In this document: positions 30,587 through 39,073 of the stretch, one piece after another
Numbering within the stretch: the first letter of the stretch is position 1
Layout of the letters: the number at the start of each line of letters is the position of its first letter
DNA from: Micromonospora eburnea
GTDB taxonomy: Bacteria; Actinomycetota; Actinomycetes; Mycobacteriales; Micromonosporaceae
Reading direction: 5' to 3'
Assembly: GCF_900090225.1 (NCBI RefSeq)
Contig: NZ_FMHY01000002.1
Coordinates: forward strand, 682,001 to 746,000
Length of the DNA: 64,000 nt
Made by a program: the position numbers and the translations under genes
The notes under the pieces: model-generated
What the model was told of the DNA's origin: nothing
The model's input: the letters and a program-made list of their open reading frames with translations, nothing else
The model's database searches: none

Positions 30587-31082
30587 ACCGATGCGGTCCC
30601 GCCGGTGCCCACCCGGGTTGACCGGCGTGGCCGTCGTGCTGTCCGAACCTCGTCTGAGCTGGGAAGACGCGCTGGTTCCGGCGTACAGTCGATGCTCTCC
30701 CCGTACATCGGCGGAAGCGGTGGCGGCGTTGCGAAGGTGCCGGCGGGCTCGTGCCGGCCCGCCCGGCGGCACCTTCGGCGCGGACCCTCCGGGCGACGTC
30801 GCCCGGCTCGTCCGTCGGGGCCGTGGGGCAGTGGCGCCCGGGCCGTGGCGCGCGTGTGCGGATCGGGAATGCGGGTAACCCGATCGGGTGAACGGGACGG
30901 ACAGACTGTGCGGTCGCACTTCCGGCCGTCCTGTCACTGTCGGGAGTTGTCCGGCAGCCGGCCGTTGTCACGCAATTGTCGGAGTGCCAGTTAATTGCCG
31001 CGACTAATGCGACAATTCGGAACGGCGGCCCATGATTTTGTGACCGCTGAATCGGTTACGCGTTGTAGGAGGTGTGGGGCAG
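30587..31082. other. Long intergenic region with hairpin and AT-richer promoter zone
   Basis: Almost 500 bp without a convincing gene. The first half holds the hairpin at 30732-30777. From about 30,950 the base composition becomes more AT-rich, with AATTGTCG near 30974 and its inverse CGACAATT near 31010, TTAATT and TTTTGTGACC, then a strong ribosome site at 31068-31074. This looks like a promoter and operator region for the M20 hydrolase gene. Confidence 0.5.
30732..30777. terminator. Two-tier hairpin downstream of the mutase gene
   Basis: CGAAGGTGCC (30732-30741) pairs with GGCACCTTCG (30768-30777), and inside it GGCGGGC (30742-30748) pairs with GCCCGCC (30757-30763), giving 17 bp with a 4-nt bulge and 8-nt loop. 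It lies about 145 nt past the mutase stop. Confidence 0.65.
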
Positions 31083-32528
31083 ATGACGGCGTTCGACCGC
31101 GATCTACCTGCTGTCCCGCAGATGCTTGAGCCCTCTCACCAGGGCATTCGTGACGCTGCGCGGTCCGATCGCTACTCGAAAGAGGTTGCCCAGCGTCACC
31201 GGCGGAGGTCTAGGCTGTCTGCTGTTCTGCCCGATGATCCATCCACTTCTAGTGATCGAGAATTCGACGTGACGAGTGCGTTGACGCTGCCTTCCGGCAG
31301 CCCGCTGGCGTCGTCCTGGCCGGAGGCGCCATCCGGGTCCCAGCCCCTGCCTTTCGAGCTCGACCATCTGTTGGCGCTACGGGTACCCGGCCTCATCGCC
31401 ACCCGACGTCATATCCACTCCCACCCGGAGCTTTCCGGCCAGGAGTTCGAGACGGCCGCGCTGATCCACCGGGAGCTCTCCCTCGCCGGGCTGAAACCAC
31501 GCCTGCTGCCCAAGGGCAACGGCGTCATCTGCGACATCGACGGGCGCCCGGACGGCCCGGTGATCGCCCTCCGCGCCGACATCGACGCCCTCCCGCTGAC
31601 CGACCCGAAGGACGTGCCGTACCGGTCCACGGTGGACGGCGTCTGCCACGCCTGTGGACACGACGTGCACACCACCGTGATGCTCGGCGTGGGCATGCTG
31701 CTCGCCCAGCTCGCCGACCTCGGCCAGCTCGACGGCCGGGTCCGGCTCATCTTCCAACCGGCCGAGGAGATCCTGCCCTGCGGCTCGCTGGAGGTCATCG
31801 AGGCCGGCGGCCTGGACGACGTGGTGCAGATCTTCGCGGTGCACTGCGACCCGAACCTGCCGGTCGGCCGGGTCGGCCTGCGGGTCGGCCCGATCACCGC
31901 CGCCGCCGACAACGTCACCGTCCGGCTCACCGGCCCGGGCGGGCACACCGCCCGCCCGCACCTCACGGTCGACCTGGTTGACGCGCTCGGTCGGCTGGTC
32001 ACCGAGGTGCCGGCGCTCGTCAGCCGCCGGGTGCCGGCCAACAGCGGGCTGCTGCTGGTGTTCGGTCACGCCTCCGCCGGCACCCGCTACAACGTCATCC
32101 CCTCCGAGGCCTCCGCCGCCGGCACCCTGCGGGTGATGGACCGCGACACCTGGGACCAGGCCCCGAAGATCGTGGCCCAGGTGGTCCGCGACGTCATCGC
32201 GCCCACCGGTGCCACCGTCGACCTGGAGTACCTGCGCGGTCGCCCGCCGGTCACCAACGATGCCCGGGCCATCGGCGTGCTCACCGCCGCCACCGCCGCG
32301 TCCCTCGGCCCGGAGGGGATCGCGGAGACCCCGCAGAGCATGGGCGGCGAGGACTTCTCCTGGTACCTGGAGCACGTGCCCGGCGCGCTCGCCCGCCTCG
32401 GGGTCGGCCGGGACGGGCCCAACGTGGACCTGCACCGGGCCTCGTTCGACGTGGACGAGCGCGCCATTCCGGTCGGCGTACGCCTCATGGTCCAGACCGC
32501 GCTGCGGGCACTGGCGGCGGCGCGCTAG
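31083..32528 (+). CDS. M20-family amidohydrolase
   Basis: Up to 481 residues of a zinc-dependent M20D peptidase/amidohydrolase, the family that cleaves N-acyl amino acids or small peptides. Metal-site motifs: HACGHDVHTT, QPAEEILPCGS, the His of FAVHCDP, and SMGGEDFSWYLEHVPG near the end; the dimerisation lid is GPGGHTARPH. Start is uncertain. ATG 31083 has an excellent GGAGGTG 8 nt upstream, but the first 62 codons have unusually low third-position GC and no family similarity. GTG 31269 (VTSALTLPSGS) begins closer to the conserved domain but has weaker signals. It converges on the DUF4349 gene with a 44-bp overlap. Confidence 0.8.
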   Translation: MTAFDRDLPAVPQMLEPSHQGIRDAARSDRYSKEVAQRHRRRSRLSAVLPDDPSTSSDREFDVTSALTLPSGSPLASSWPEAPSGSQPLPFELDHLLALRVPGLIATRRHIHSHPELSGQEFETAALIHRELSLAGLKPRLLPKGNGVICDIDGRPDGPVIALRADIDALPLTDPKDVPYRSTVDGVCHACGHDVHTTVMLGVGMLLAQLADLGQLDGRVRLIFQPAEEILPCGSLEVIEAGGLDDVVQIFAVHCDPNLPVGRVGLRVGPITAAADNVTVRLTGPGGHTARPHLTVDLVDALGRLVTEVPALVSRRVPANSGLLLVFGHASAGTRYNVIPSEASAAGTLRVMDRDTWDQAPKIVAQVVRDVIAPTGATVDLEYLRGRPPVTNDARAIGVLTAATAASLGPEGIAETPQSMGGEDFSWYLEHVPGALARLGVGRDGPNVDLHRASFDVDERAIPVGVRLMVQTALRALAAAR

Positions 32529-33477
32529 GCGGCGGACCACCCACCGGCCCGGCCGGTCCCGGCACCATCGGCGCCGGTCCGGCCGGCGGCGTCCGCCGCC
32601 GGGCCAGCCGGATCAGCACCGCCACCGGTACGCCGATCACCAGCGCGAACGGCAGCACCGCGCCCAGCACGGTGAGGGCCACGCTCAGCGTGCTCAGGAA
32701 CGCCGACCAGCCGCCCCGCAGTCCGACCAGGAAACCCAGCTCGTCGTCGTCCTCCGTGACGGTCACGGCCTGGGGGCCGACGAAGGTCACGGTGATCGTG
32801 GAGAGCGCGGTCAGATCGGCGAGCCGGCGCTTCTTCGCCTCCAGCGACGCGAGGTCGGCCTCCCGCCGGCCCACCTCGTTCTCCAGCGTGACCAGGTCGT
32901 TGATCGAGGTGGCCCGGGCCAGTAACTTCCGGGCGCTGTCCACCCGGGCGCGCTGGGTGGCGATCCGGGCGTCCAGGTCGACGGTCTCCTCGGTGACGTC
33001 CTCGGTGCGGATCTCGCGTCGTTCCTGCTTGCCGAGCCCGGCGAGTCCGTCGATGACCGCGGTGAACCGGTCGGCCGGCACCCGCAGGGTCAGCTCGGCC
33101 TTGGCGTCCGCCGACTCGCTGGTCCGCTGGTCGCCACCGACGAATCCGCCCGCCTCGCGGGCTCGGGCGATCGCATCGCGGGCCGCCCGCTCCACGTCGT
33201 CCACCCGGACCTGCATCGTTCCGGTGTAGATGATCGACCGCTGGTCCACCCGCAGGTCGGCCGCGCCCGAGCCACCCGCCGCGCCCGTGTCCTGGCCCGC
33301 GCCGGCTTCCGCCTTGGCGGCCCCGTCCGCGTCGACCGCCCCACCCACGGCGGGCCTCGCCTGGGAGTCGCTGGCCCCGCTCCCGCCGTCCGCGGAGCAG
33401 GCCCCCACGGCCAGCACCGCCACCAGCCCCACCGCCGCCAGCGGCACGGCCCGGCGCAGTCCCTCTCGTTCTCGCAT
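32485..33477 (-). CDS. DUF4349 lipoprotein
   Basis: A 330-residue membrane-anchored lipoprotein. Signal with lipobox AVGACS, a disordered Gly/Ala/Asp segment, then the DUF4349 core: RSIIYTGTMQVRVDDVERAARDAIARAREAGGFVGG, LRVPADRFTAVIDGLAGLG, a coiled coil (about 165-230) ending LADLTALSTITVTF, and a C-terminal TM helix (about 265-290) with a Pro-rich tail. ATG 33477 has GGAGCGGGG upstream. The function of DUF4349 is not known. The 3' end overlaps the M20 gene by 44 bp on the opposite strand. Confidence 0.82.
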   Translation of the reverse strand: MREREGLRRAVPLAAVGLVAVLAVGACSADGGSGASDSQARPAVGGAVDADGAAKAEAGAGQDTGAAGGSGAADLRVDQRSIIYTGTMQVRVDDVERAARDAIARAREAGGFVGGDQRTSESADAKAELTLRVPADRFTAVIDGLAGLGKQERREIRTEDVTEETVDLDARIATQRARVDSARKLLARATSINDLVTLENEVGRREADLASLEAKKRRLADLTALSTITVTFVGPQAVTVTEDDDELGFLVGLRGGWSAFLSTLSVALTVLGAVLPFALVIGVPVAVLIRLARRRTPPAGPAPMVPGPAGPVGGPPPSAPPPVPAARSGP

Positions 33478-33598
33478 CTCCCCGCTCCGATCCTCAGCGA
33501 CCCCGCGTCGGGGTCGATACCTCGGACGTGGCGCGCCAACGCCCCGGTTCCGGCAGACTGCGCTGAGGACGTCACGATTCGATAATCGAGGAGTCACG

Positions 33599-34228
33599 AT
33601 GCAGCTCACCAAGTACGGCCACTCCTGTGTCCGGCTGGAGCACGACGGGGGAGTGCTCGTGGTGGACCCCGGGGTCTACAGCGAACCCGAGGCGCTGGAC
33701 GGGGCGGACGCGGTGCTGATCACCCACGAGCACCCCGACCACGTGAACGTCGAGGCGCTGACCCGGGCGCTGGAGCGGCGGCCGTTCACCGTCAACGGGC
33801 CGGCGTCGCTCGCCGACATCCTCGGTGACGCCGCCGAGGCGCTGGTCGTGGTCGCGCCCGGTGAGTCGTTCACCGCCGCCGGCGTCCCGGTCCGCGCGTA
33901 CGGCGGGCAGCACGCGGTCATCCACCCCGACATCCCCGTGATCCAGAACGTGGGCTACCTGTTCAACGACGTCGTCTACCACCCGGGCGACTCGCTGGTC
34001 GTACCCGACGACGTTCAGGTGGACACCCTCTTCGCCCCGATCCACGCGCCCTGGTCGAAGTTCTCCGAGGTGGTCGACTTCATCCGGGCGGTGGCCCCGC
34101 GCCGGGCGTACGCGCTGCACGACGGGCTGCTCAACGCCAACGGCTTCGGCATCTACGACCGGCAGTACACCGCGCTGTCGAAGACCGACTACCGCCGCCT
34201 CGAACCGGGTACCCGGATCGACGCCTGA
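33599..34228 (+). CDS. MBL-fold metallo-hydrolase
   Basis: A 209-residue metallo-beta-lactamase-fold protein of the short UlaG-like type. It starts MQLTKYGHSCVRLEHDGGVLVVDPG, has the metal motif HEHPDH, a later metal Asp in YHPGDSL and the closing His in ALHDGLLN. GAGGAG stands 5 nt before ATG 33599. The substrate cannot be told from sequence; phosphodiesters and lactones are typical for the fold. The next gene starts 6 nt after its stop. Confidence 0.85.
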   Translation: MQLTKYGHSCVRLEHDGGVLVVDPGVYSEPEALDGADAVLITHEHPDHVNVEALTRALERRPFTVNGPASLADILGDAAEALVVVAPGESFTAAGVPVRAYGGQHAVIHPDIPVIQNVGYLFNDVVYHPGDSLVVPDDVQVDTLFAPIHAPWSKFSEVVDFIRAVAPRRAYALHDGLLNANGFGIYDRQYTALSKTDYRRLEPGTRIDA

Positions 34229-34234
34229 CCGGCG

Positions 34235-35161
34235 ATGGCCGGTCCACCCCCGGAGCTGGTCCAGCGGCTCTACGCGACGCCGCCGGACCGGTTCGTCGCG
34301 GCCCGGGACGCCGCGGTCGCCGAGGCGCGCCGGTCCGGCGACCCGAAGGCGGCCCGGGAGATCGCCCGGCTGCGCCGCCCCACCGTTGCCGCCTGGCTGG
34401 TCAACCTGCTGGCCATCCACCGGCCGGAACTGGTGGCCGACCTGGCGCAGCTCGCCGAGTCGCTGCGCGTCGCCCAACGCGAACTGCGCGGCGGCAAGCT
34501 GCGCGAGCTCTCCGCGCAGCGCCGGGCCGTCGTCGGCGCGCTGGTCGGCGAGGTACGCAAGCTGGCCGCCGCCGAACCGGCCGCCCCGCCGGCCGGCAAG
34601 CTGCCGCTCGCCGAGGTGGAGGCGACGCTCAACGCCGCCCTGTCCGACACCGAGGTGGCCGAGCAGATCCGGGCCGGCCGGCTGCTCCGGGCCACCCACT
34701 ACGCCGGCTTCGGCGAGGTGCCCCGGCCGCAGCTGCGGCTGGTCACCGGTGGTGCGGAGGAACCGCCCGTACCCGAGCGGGCCGGGACCCGGCGGGCCCG
34801 CGACGAGCAGGCCGCCGAGCGGGCGGCCCGGGCCGAACGGGCGAAACGCCGCCGCGCGCTGGACCGTGAGCTGGCGAAGGCCCGTGGCGACCAGGACCGG
34901 GCCGAGCGGGAGCTGACCGAGGCCGTCCGGTCCGAACGGGACGGCGCCGCGACGCTGGACCGGATCGAGACCGAACTGGCCGAGCTGGAACGCCGCCGGG
35001 CCGTCGCCGAGCAGGAGCTGAGCCGAGCCAAGCTGACCCGGCGGGGCGCCGAACGCTCGGTAACCGCCGCCCGCCGGCGCACCGGCGAGGTGGAGGCGGC
35101 GCTGGAGGCGCTGGACGCCGAAGAGGGGGATGCCGCGGACGGTGGTCACCGGGCAGACTGA
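34235..35161 (+). CDS. Coiled-coil protein of unknown function
   Basis: A 308-residue Arg/Ala/Glu-rich protein. The N-terminal half is helical with RRPTVAAWLVNLLAIHRPELVADLAQLAESLRVAQREL; the C-terminal half (about 175-300) is a long continuous coiled coil of the RAERELTEAVRSERDGAATLDRIETELAELERRRAV type. No catalytic motif, signal or TM segment. It probably shares a transcript with the metallo-hydrolase gene just upstream. The function is unknown. Confidence 0.75.
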   Translation: MAGPPPELVQRLYATPPDRFVAARDAAVAEARRSGDPKAAREIARLRRPTVAAWLVNLLAIHRPELVADLAQLAESLRVAQRELRGGKLRELSAQRRAVVGALVGEVRKLAAAEPAAPPAGKLPLAEVEATLNAALSDTEVAEQIRAGRLLRATHYAGFGEVPRPQLRLVTGGAEEPPVPERAGTRRARDEQAAERAARAERAKRRRALDRELAKARGDQDRAERELTEAVRSERDGAATLDRIETELAELERRRAVAEQELSRAKLTRRGAERSVTAARRRTGEVEAALEALDAEEGDAADGGHRAD

Positions 35162-35183
35162 GCGTGATGGATGACCATGGTGG

Positions 35184-35939
35184 ATGGACGGCGCGCCGAT
35201 GACGCCGGAACAGGTCGCCGCCGCCAGTAAACCGCTGGTGCTGGAGCTCGGGGAGACCTTCTCCCGCCGTCCGGCGACGCTGCGCCGCGCTCGGCTGCTC
35301 GGCATCTCGGGCTGGGCGTTCTACATCACCGGCCGGGCCGGCGCGCTCGGTGACGTCCGAGCCGAGACGGTCGCCGCCGCGCTCGGGTTCATCGCCCCCG
35401 AGGCGGTCGCCGACGGCTGGGACGCCGCCGCCCGTACGGTCCGGCCGCTGGAGGTGGCCGGCGCGAACCTGGCCGAGTGCTGCCGGTGGGGTGCCGAACA
35501 GCTGGGCGACGCGCCCCAGGCGCCCCGCCTGGCCGGCCTGCTGGAACGCGTGGCCGACGCGGCCGACAGCAGCGGGATGCCGCTCTTCGCCGCGTGGCGG
35601 TCCATGCCGGTGCCGGATCGCTCGCCGGGCGCGCGGGCGGCCGTCGCGCTGCTGCTGCTCCGCGAGCACTTCGCCGGGGCGTACCTGCTGGCCGTCCGAG
35701 CGGCCGGGATGACCCCGCTGGAGGCGGTGCTGGCCGGGCCGGAGGGCGAGGCGGGGGCCGCCGCCTGCGGCTGGGCGCCCCCGTACCCGCCGGTCGGGCC
35801 GCTGGTGCGGCGGCGGCTCTGGGCCGAGGCGGTGACCGACCGGTTGGCCTCGACGGCGTTCCGGGCGCTCGCCCCCGGCGAGGGGGCGGAACTGCTCAAC
35901 CTGCTCACCGCCGCCAGGCTGCACCTGCGCGGCGGATAA
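35184..35939 (+). CDS. SCO6745 family protein
   Basis: A 251-residue all-helical soluble protein recognised by the SCO6745-type pattern: ATLRRARLLGISGWAFYITGRAGALGDVRAETVAAALGFIAPEAVADGWDAA, then LLERVADAADSSGMPLFAAWRSMPVPD and a Leu-rich C-terminal helical pair. Function unknown; the family often sits near regulators. ATG 35184 follows GGTGG; an in-frame ATG five codons later is possible. Confidence 0.75.
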   Translation: MDGAPMTPEQVAAASKPLVLELGETFSRRPATLRRARLLGISGWAFYITGRAGALGDVRAETVAAALGFIAPEAVADGWDAAARTVRPLEVAGANLAECCRWGAEQLGDAPQAPRLAGLLERVADAADSSGMPLFAAWRSMPVPDRSPGARAAVALLLLREHFAGAYLLAVRAAGMTPLEAVLAGPEGEAGAAACGWAPPYPPVGPLVRRRLWAEAVTDRLASTAFRALAPGEGAELLNLLTAARLHLRGG

Positions 35940-35980
35940 ATGAGAGGCACGGCCGTCGGAGGGCTGCCAGGATCGGCGCC

Positions 35981-36943
35981 GTGACGCTTCCCGCCGGCTG
36001 GACCGCCCGCCGTCCCACCCTCGACGACGTACCCGCGATCCTGAAGGTGGTGCACGCCGCCGACACCTTCGCCGTGGGCTACCCCGACTTCGACGCCGAC
36101 GACGTGCGGACCGCGCTGACCGCTCCGTTCGTCGACATGGCTCGGGATTCGTGGCTGGTCACCGAGCCGGACGGTACGGCGGTCGGCTGGACGATCCTGA
36201 GCAACCCGACCGGGGTGGGCCGGGAGTTCATCGAGGTCTACGTGGACCCCGACCGGGGAGGCGTCCTGCGCGCGCCGCTGTTGGACCGGCTCCTCGACCG
36301 GATCGCCGAGCGGGCCGCCGAGCGCCGCCTGCCCGCGCTGACCGTCCGCACCGCCGTCTTCGCCCCGGAGACGCGCTGGGCGGCCGAGCTGGTCGAGGCG
36401 GGCTTCACCCGGGTCAAGCGGTACGTCCGGATGACCCGCTCGCTGACCGACCTGCCCGCCGAGCCCGCCCCGCCGGCCGGGGTGACCATCCGGTCGCTGC
36501 GCCCCGACGACGAGGCCGACCTGCGGGAGTTCCACCGGATCTTCGACACCGCGTTCCGGGACACCCCGGACTACGAGCCGCTCGGCTTCGAGGCGTGGCG
36601 GGAGCAGCTCCCGTCCTACGGCAAGGTCTGGGACGAGTGGTTCGTCGCCGAGGTCGACGGGGAGCCGGCCGGTGCCCTCCAGTCCTCCGACCAGGCTCTC
36701 GACCGGGACATGGGCTGGGTACGCACGCTGTCGGTGCTGCCCGCGTACCGGCGGCGCGGGGTGGGGGCGGCGCTGCTGCGCCGGGCGTTCGCGGTCTACG
36801 CCGCGAAGGGCCGGGTTGGCGCCGGGCTGGGCGTCGACCTGGCCAATCCGACCGTCCCGGTGACCCTCTACCGCTCGGTCGGGCTGCGCGAGGTGCGCTG
36901 GACCGACATGTACGAGCGGACGGTCGCCGCCACGGAGGTGTGA
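35981..36943 (+). CDS. GNAT N-acetyltransferase, tandem domains
   Basis: A 320-residue protein with two GNAT folds. The C-terminal one has the acetyl-CoA loop VRTLSVLPAYRRRGVGAALLRRAF and ends LANPTVPVTLYRSVGLREVRW; the N-terminal one is degenerate but keeps VGREFIEVYVDPDRGG. Such two-domain proteins include small-molecule acetyltransferases; the acceptor is unknown. GTG 35981 has no ribosome site but a CAGGAT box 7 nt upstream, suggesting a leaderless transcript. Confidence 0.85.
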   Translation: MTLPAGWTARRPTLDDVPAILKVVHAADTFAVGYPDFDADDVRTALTAPFVDMARDSWLVTEPDGTAVGWTILSNPTGVGREFIEVYVDPDRGGVLRAPLLDRLLDRIAERAAERRLPALTVRTAVFAPETRWAAELVEAGFTRVKRYVRMTRSLTDLPAEPAPPAGVTIRSLRPDDEADLREFHRIFDTAFRDTPDYEPLGFEAWREQLPSYGKVWDEWFVAEVDGEPAGALQSSDQALDRDMGWVRTLSVLPAYRRRGVGAALLRRAFAVYAAKGRVGAGLGVDLANPTVPVTLYRSVGLREVRWTDMYERTVAATEV

Positions 36944-36970
36944 CCCGTTACCCGCGCTCCGGGGTCGCCG

Positions 36971-36992
36971 CCCGGCCGGGTGATCGGCCGGG
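36971..36992. terminator. Hairpin between convergent genes
   Basis: CCCGGCCG (36971-36978) pairs with CGGCCGGG (36985-36992) around a 6-nt loop between the GNAT gene (+) and the cyclotransferase gene (-). Confidence 0.5.
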
Positions 36993-37016
36993 GAGACTGG
37001 ACGCGTGCGATACGCG

Positions 37017-37472
37017 CTACGCGGAGGCGGTGCCGGTGGGGCGGGAACGCAGCTCGGTGACGTAGTCGTCCGGCGCGCCCGCCTTCTCCGCCGCGTTCGC
37101 GATCTCGGAGAGGTACCACGACGTCGGCAGGCCGCCCTCGTACCCGTCGAAGACGTAGACCCACGCGGTCATGTCCCCGTCGAGGGTGGAGATGCGGACG
37201 GTGAGTTTCCGGTACGTCCCGGCGGCCACGCCCTCGATCTCGTCGAGCTGCGCGGCGTCGTACGGGTGGATGTCGTAGAGCGCCACGAAGACCCGGTCGC
37301 CCGGGGACTCGACGACGGTGCTGACCGAGCCCTCCCAGCCAATGACGCCCTCGCCCGCGAAGGTGAGCCGCCACCCCTCCAGCCAGCCGGTGCCCACCAT
37401 CGGCGAATGCGGGCAGTAGGCGCGCATGCGGGCGGGGTCCAGGTTTGAGCCATAAGCGGCGTACAGACGCAC
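37017..37472 (-). CDS. Gamma-glutamylcyclotransferase-family protein
   Basis: A 151-residue protein with the family opening VRLYAAYGSNLDPARMRAYCP (YGSN is the 5-oxoproline-binding loop), LEGWRLTF, and the catalytic Glu region VALYDIHPYDAAQLDEIEG. Members release 5-oxoproline from gamma-glutamyl compounds, though many homologues act on other gamma-glutamylamines. GTG 37472 is supported by TATCGT 7 nt upstream on the minus strand (leaderless); the frame stays open upstream but no signal is visible there. Confidence 0.82.
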   Translation of the reverse strand: MRLYAAYGSNLDPARMRAYCPHSPMVGTGWLEGWRLTFAGEGVIGWEGSVSTVVESPGDRVFVALYDIHPYDAAQLDEIEGVAAGTYRKLTVRISTLDGDMTAWVYVFDGYEGGLPTSWYLSEIANAAEKAGAPDDYVTELRSRPTGTASA

Positions 37473-37577
37473 GGCGATGACGATAGCCCGGCTGACGCGT
37501 GGGGGAGAATACGACGGTGCGTGTCGAACGCGACGGGAGAAGAAAGTCACTGTGAGCACTGATGAGGGGCGAGCGCT

Positions 37578-38981
37578 GTGAGCCAGATCGTGATCATCGG
37601 CGGGGGACCGGCCGGGTACGAGGCGGCGCTGGTCGCCGCCCAGCTGGACGCTGATGTCACCGTGGTCGAGGCGGAGGGGGCCGGCGGCGCGTGCGTGCTT
37701 TCCGACTGCGTCCCGTCGAAGACCTTCATCGCCAGTTCAGAGGTGGTCACCGGCTACCGGGACACCGAGGAGTTCGGCGTGCACTCGGACGGGCTGGAGG
37801 CGGTGACCGTCGACGCCCCGGCGGTGCACGAGCGGGTCAAGCGGCTCGCCCTGGCCCAGTCCGCCGACATCCACGCCAAACTGGTCAAGGCCGGGGTCGA
37901 GTTCGTCGCCGGCACCGCGCGGCTCGGCGAGGACACGCTGGGTCACACCCACCGGGTGATCGTCACCCCCGACGGCGGAGGCGAGGCGTACTCGATCGCG
38001 GCGTCCACCGTCCTGATCGCCACCGGCGCCACCCCGCGCCAGCTCCCCACCGCCGTCCCGGACGGCGAGCGCATCCTCACCTGGCGTCAGGTGTACGACC
38101 TGCCGGAGCTGCCCGAGCACCTGATCGTGGTCGGTTCCGGCGTGACCGGCGCCGAGTTCGCCAGCGCGTACCTGGCGATGGGTGTCCAGGTGACCCTGGT
38201 CTCCAGCCGGGACCGGGTGATGCCGCACGAGGACGCCGACGCGGCGATGGCGATCGAGCGGGTGTTCCGCAACCGGGGCATGACCATCCTCAACAACTCC
38301 CGCGCCGAGGCGGTCCGCCGGATCGGCGACGGTGTCGAGGTGGTGCTCGCCGACGGCCGGGTGGTGGTCGGCTCGCACGCGCTGATCGCGGTCGGCTCGA
38401 TCCCCAACACCGCCAACCTGGGCCTCGCCGAGTACGGCGTCGAGCTGGCCCGGGGCGGCTACGTCACCGTCGACCGGGTGTCCCGGACCAATGTCCCCGG
38501 CATCTACGCCGCCGGTGACTGCACCGGGGTGCTGCCGCTGGCCAGTGTCGCCGCCATGCAGGGCCGGATCGCGATGTGGCACGCGCTCGGCGAGGCGGTC
38601 CGGCCGCTGCGGCTGCGTACCGTCGCCGCGAACGTCTTCACCGACCCGGAACTGGCCACGGTCGGTGTCTCACAGGACGAGGTGGACGCCGGCAAGGTGC
38701 CGGCCCGCCAGGTGATGCTGCCGCTGTCCGGCAACGCCCGGGCCAAGATGGACGACCTGGCCGACGGTTTCGTCAAGCTGTTCTGCCGCCCCGCCAGCGG
38801 CCAGGTGATCGGCGGTGTGGTGGTGGCGCCGAAGGCCAGCGAGCTGATCCTGCCGATCACCATGGCGGTCGAGAACAACCTCACCGTCAACGAACTCGCC
38901 CAGACCATCACCATCTACCCCTCGCTGTCGGGCTCGATCACCGAGGCGGCCCGCCAGCTCATGCTCCACGAACTGGAGTGA
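37578..38981 (+). CDS. NAD(P)H-quinone reductase-type flavoprotein (LpdA family)
   Basis: A 467-residue pyridine nucleotide-disulfide oxidoreductase resembling mycobacterial LpdA (Rv3303c). FAD motif IGGGPAGYEAA, NAD(P) motif VVGSGVTGAEFASAY, and GIYAAGDCTG are present. Unlike Rv3303c as I recall it, both redox Cys residues are here (Cys39 and Cys44 in GGACVLSDCVPSK). However, the C-terminal His-Glu dyad of true dihydrolipoamide dehydrogenases is replaced by YPSLSGSITEAAR. It therefore probably reduces quinones or other acceptors. GTG start. Confidence 0.85.
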   Translation: MSQIVIIGGGPAGYEAALVAAQLDADVTVVEAEGAGGACVLSDCVPSKTFIASSEVVTGYRDTEEFGVHSDGLEAVTVDAPAVHERVKRLALAQSADIHAKLVKAGVEFVAGTARLGEDTLGHTHRVIVTPDGGGEAYSIAASTVLIATGATPRQLPTAVPDGERILTWRQVYDLPELPEHLIVVGSGVTGAEFASAYLAMGVQVTLVSSRDRVMPHEDADAAMAIERVFRNRGMTILNNSRAEAVRRIGDGVEVVLADGRVVVGSHALIAVGSIPNTANLGLAEYGVELARGGYVTVDRVSRTNVPGIYAAGDCTGVLPLASVAAMQGRIAMWHALGEAVRPLRLRTVAANVFTDPELATVGVSQDEVDAGKVPARQVMLPLSGNARAKMDDLADGFVKLFCRPASGQVIGGVVVAPKASELILPITMAVENNLTVNELAQTITIYPSLSGSITEAARQLMLHELE

Positions 38982-38999
38982 CCCGCCGCGTCCACCTCC

Positions 39000-39018
39000 C
39001 GACCGGCCGTGCCGGTCG
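39000..39018. terminator. Hairpin between convergent genes
   Basis: CGACCGGC (39000-39007) and GCCGGTCG (39011-39018) form an 8-bp stem with a 3-nt loop, 18 nt past the flavoprotein stop and before the end of the DUF998 gene. Confidence 0.5.
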
Positions 39019-39073
39019 CCCCCGTCACCAGGATCATCTCGGCCTCCTCGTCCGACCGGCCGCCGTCGACCCG

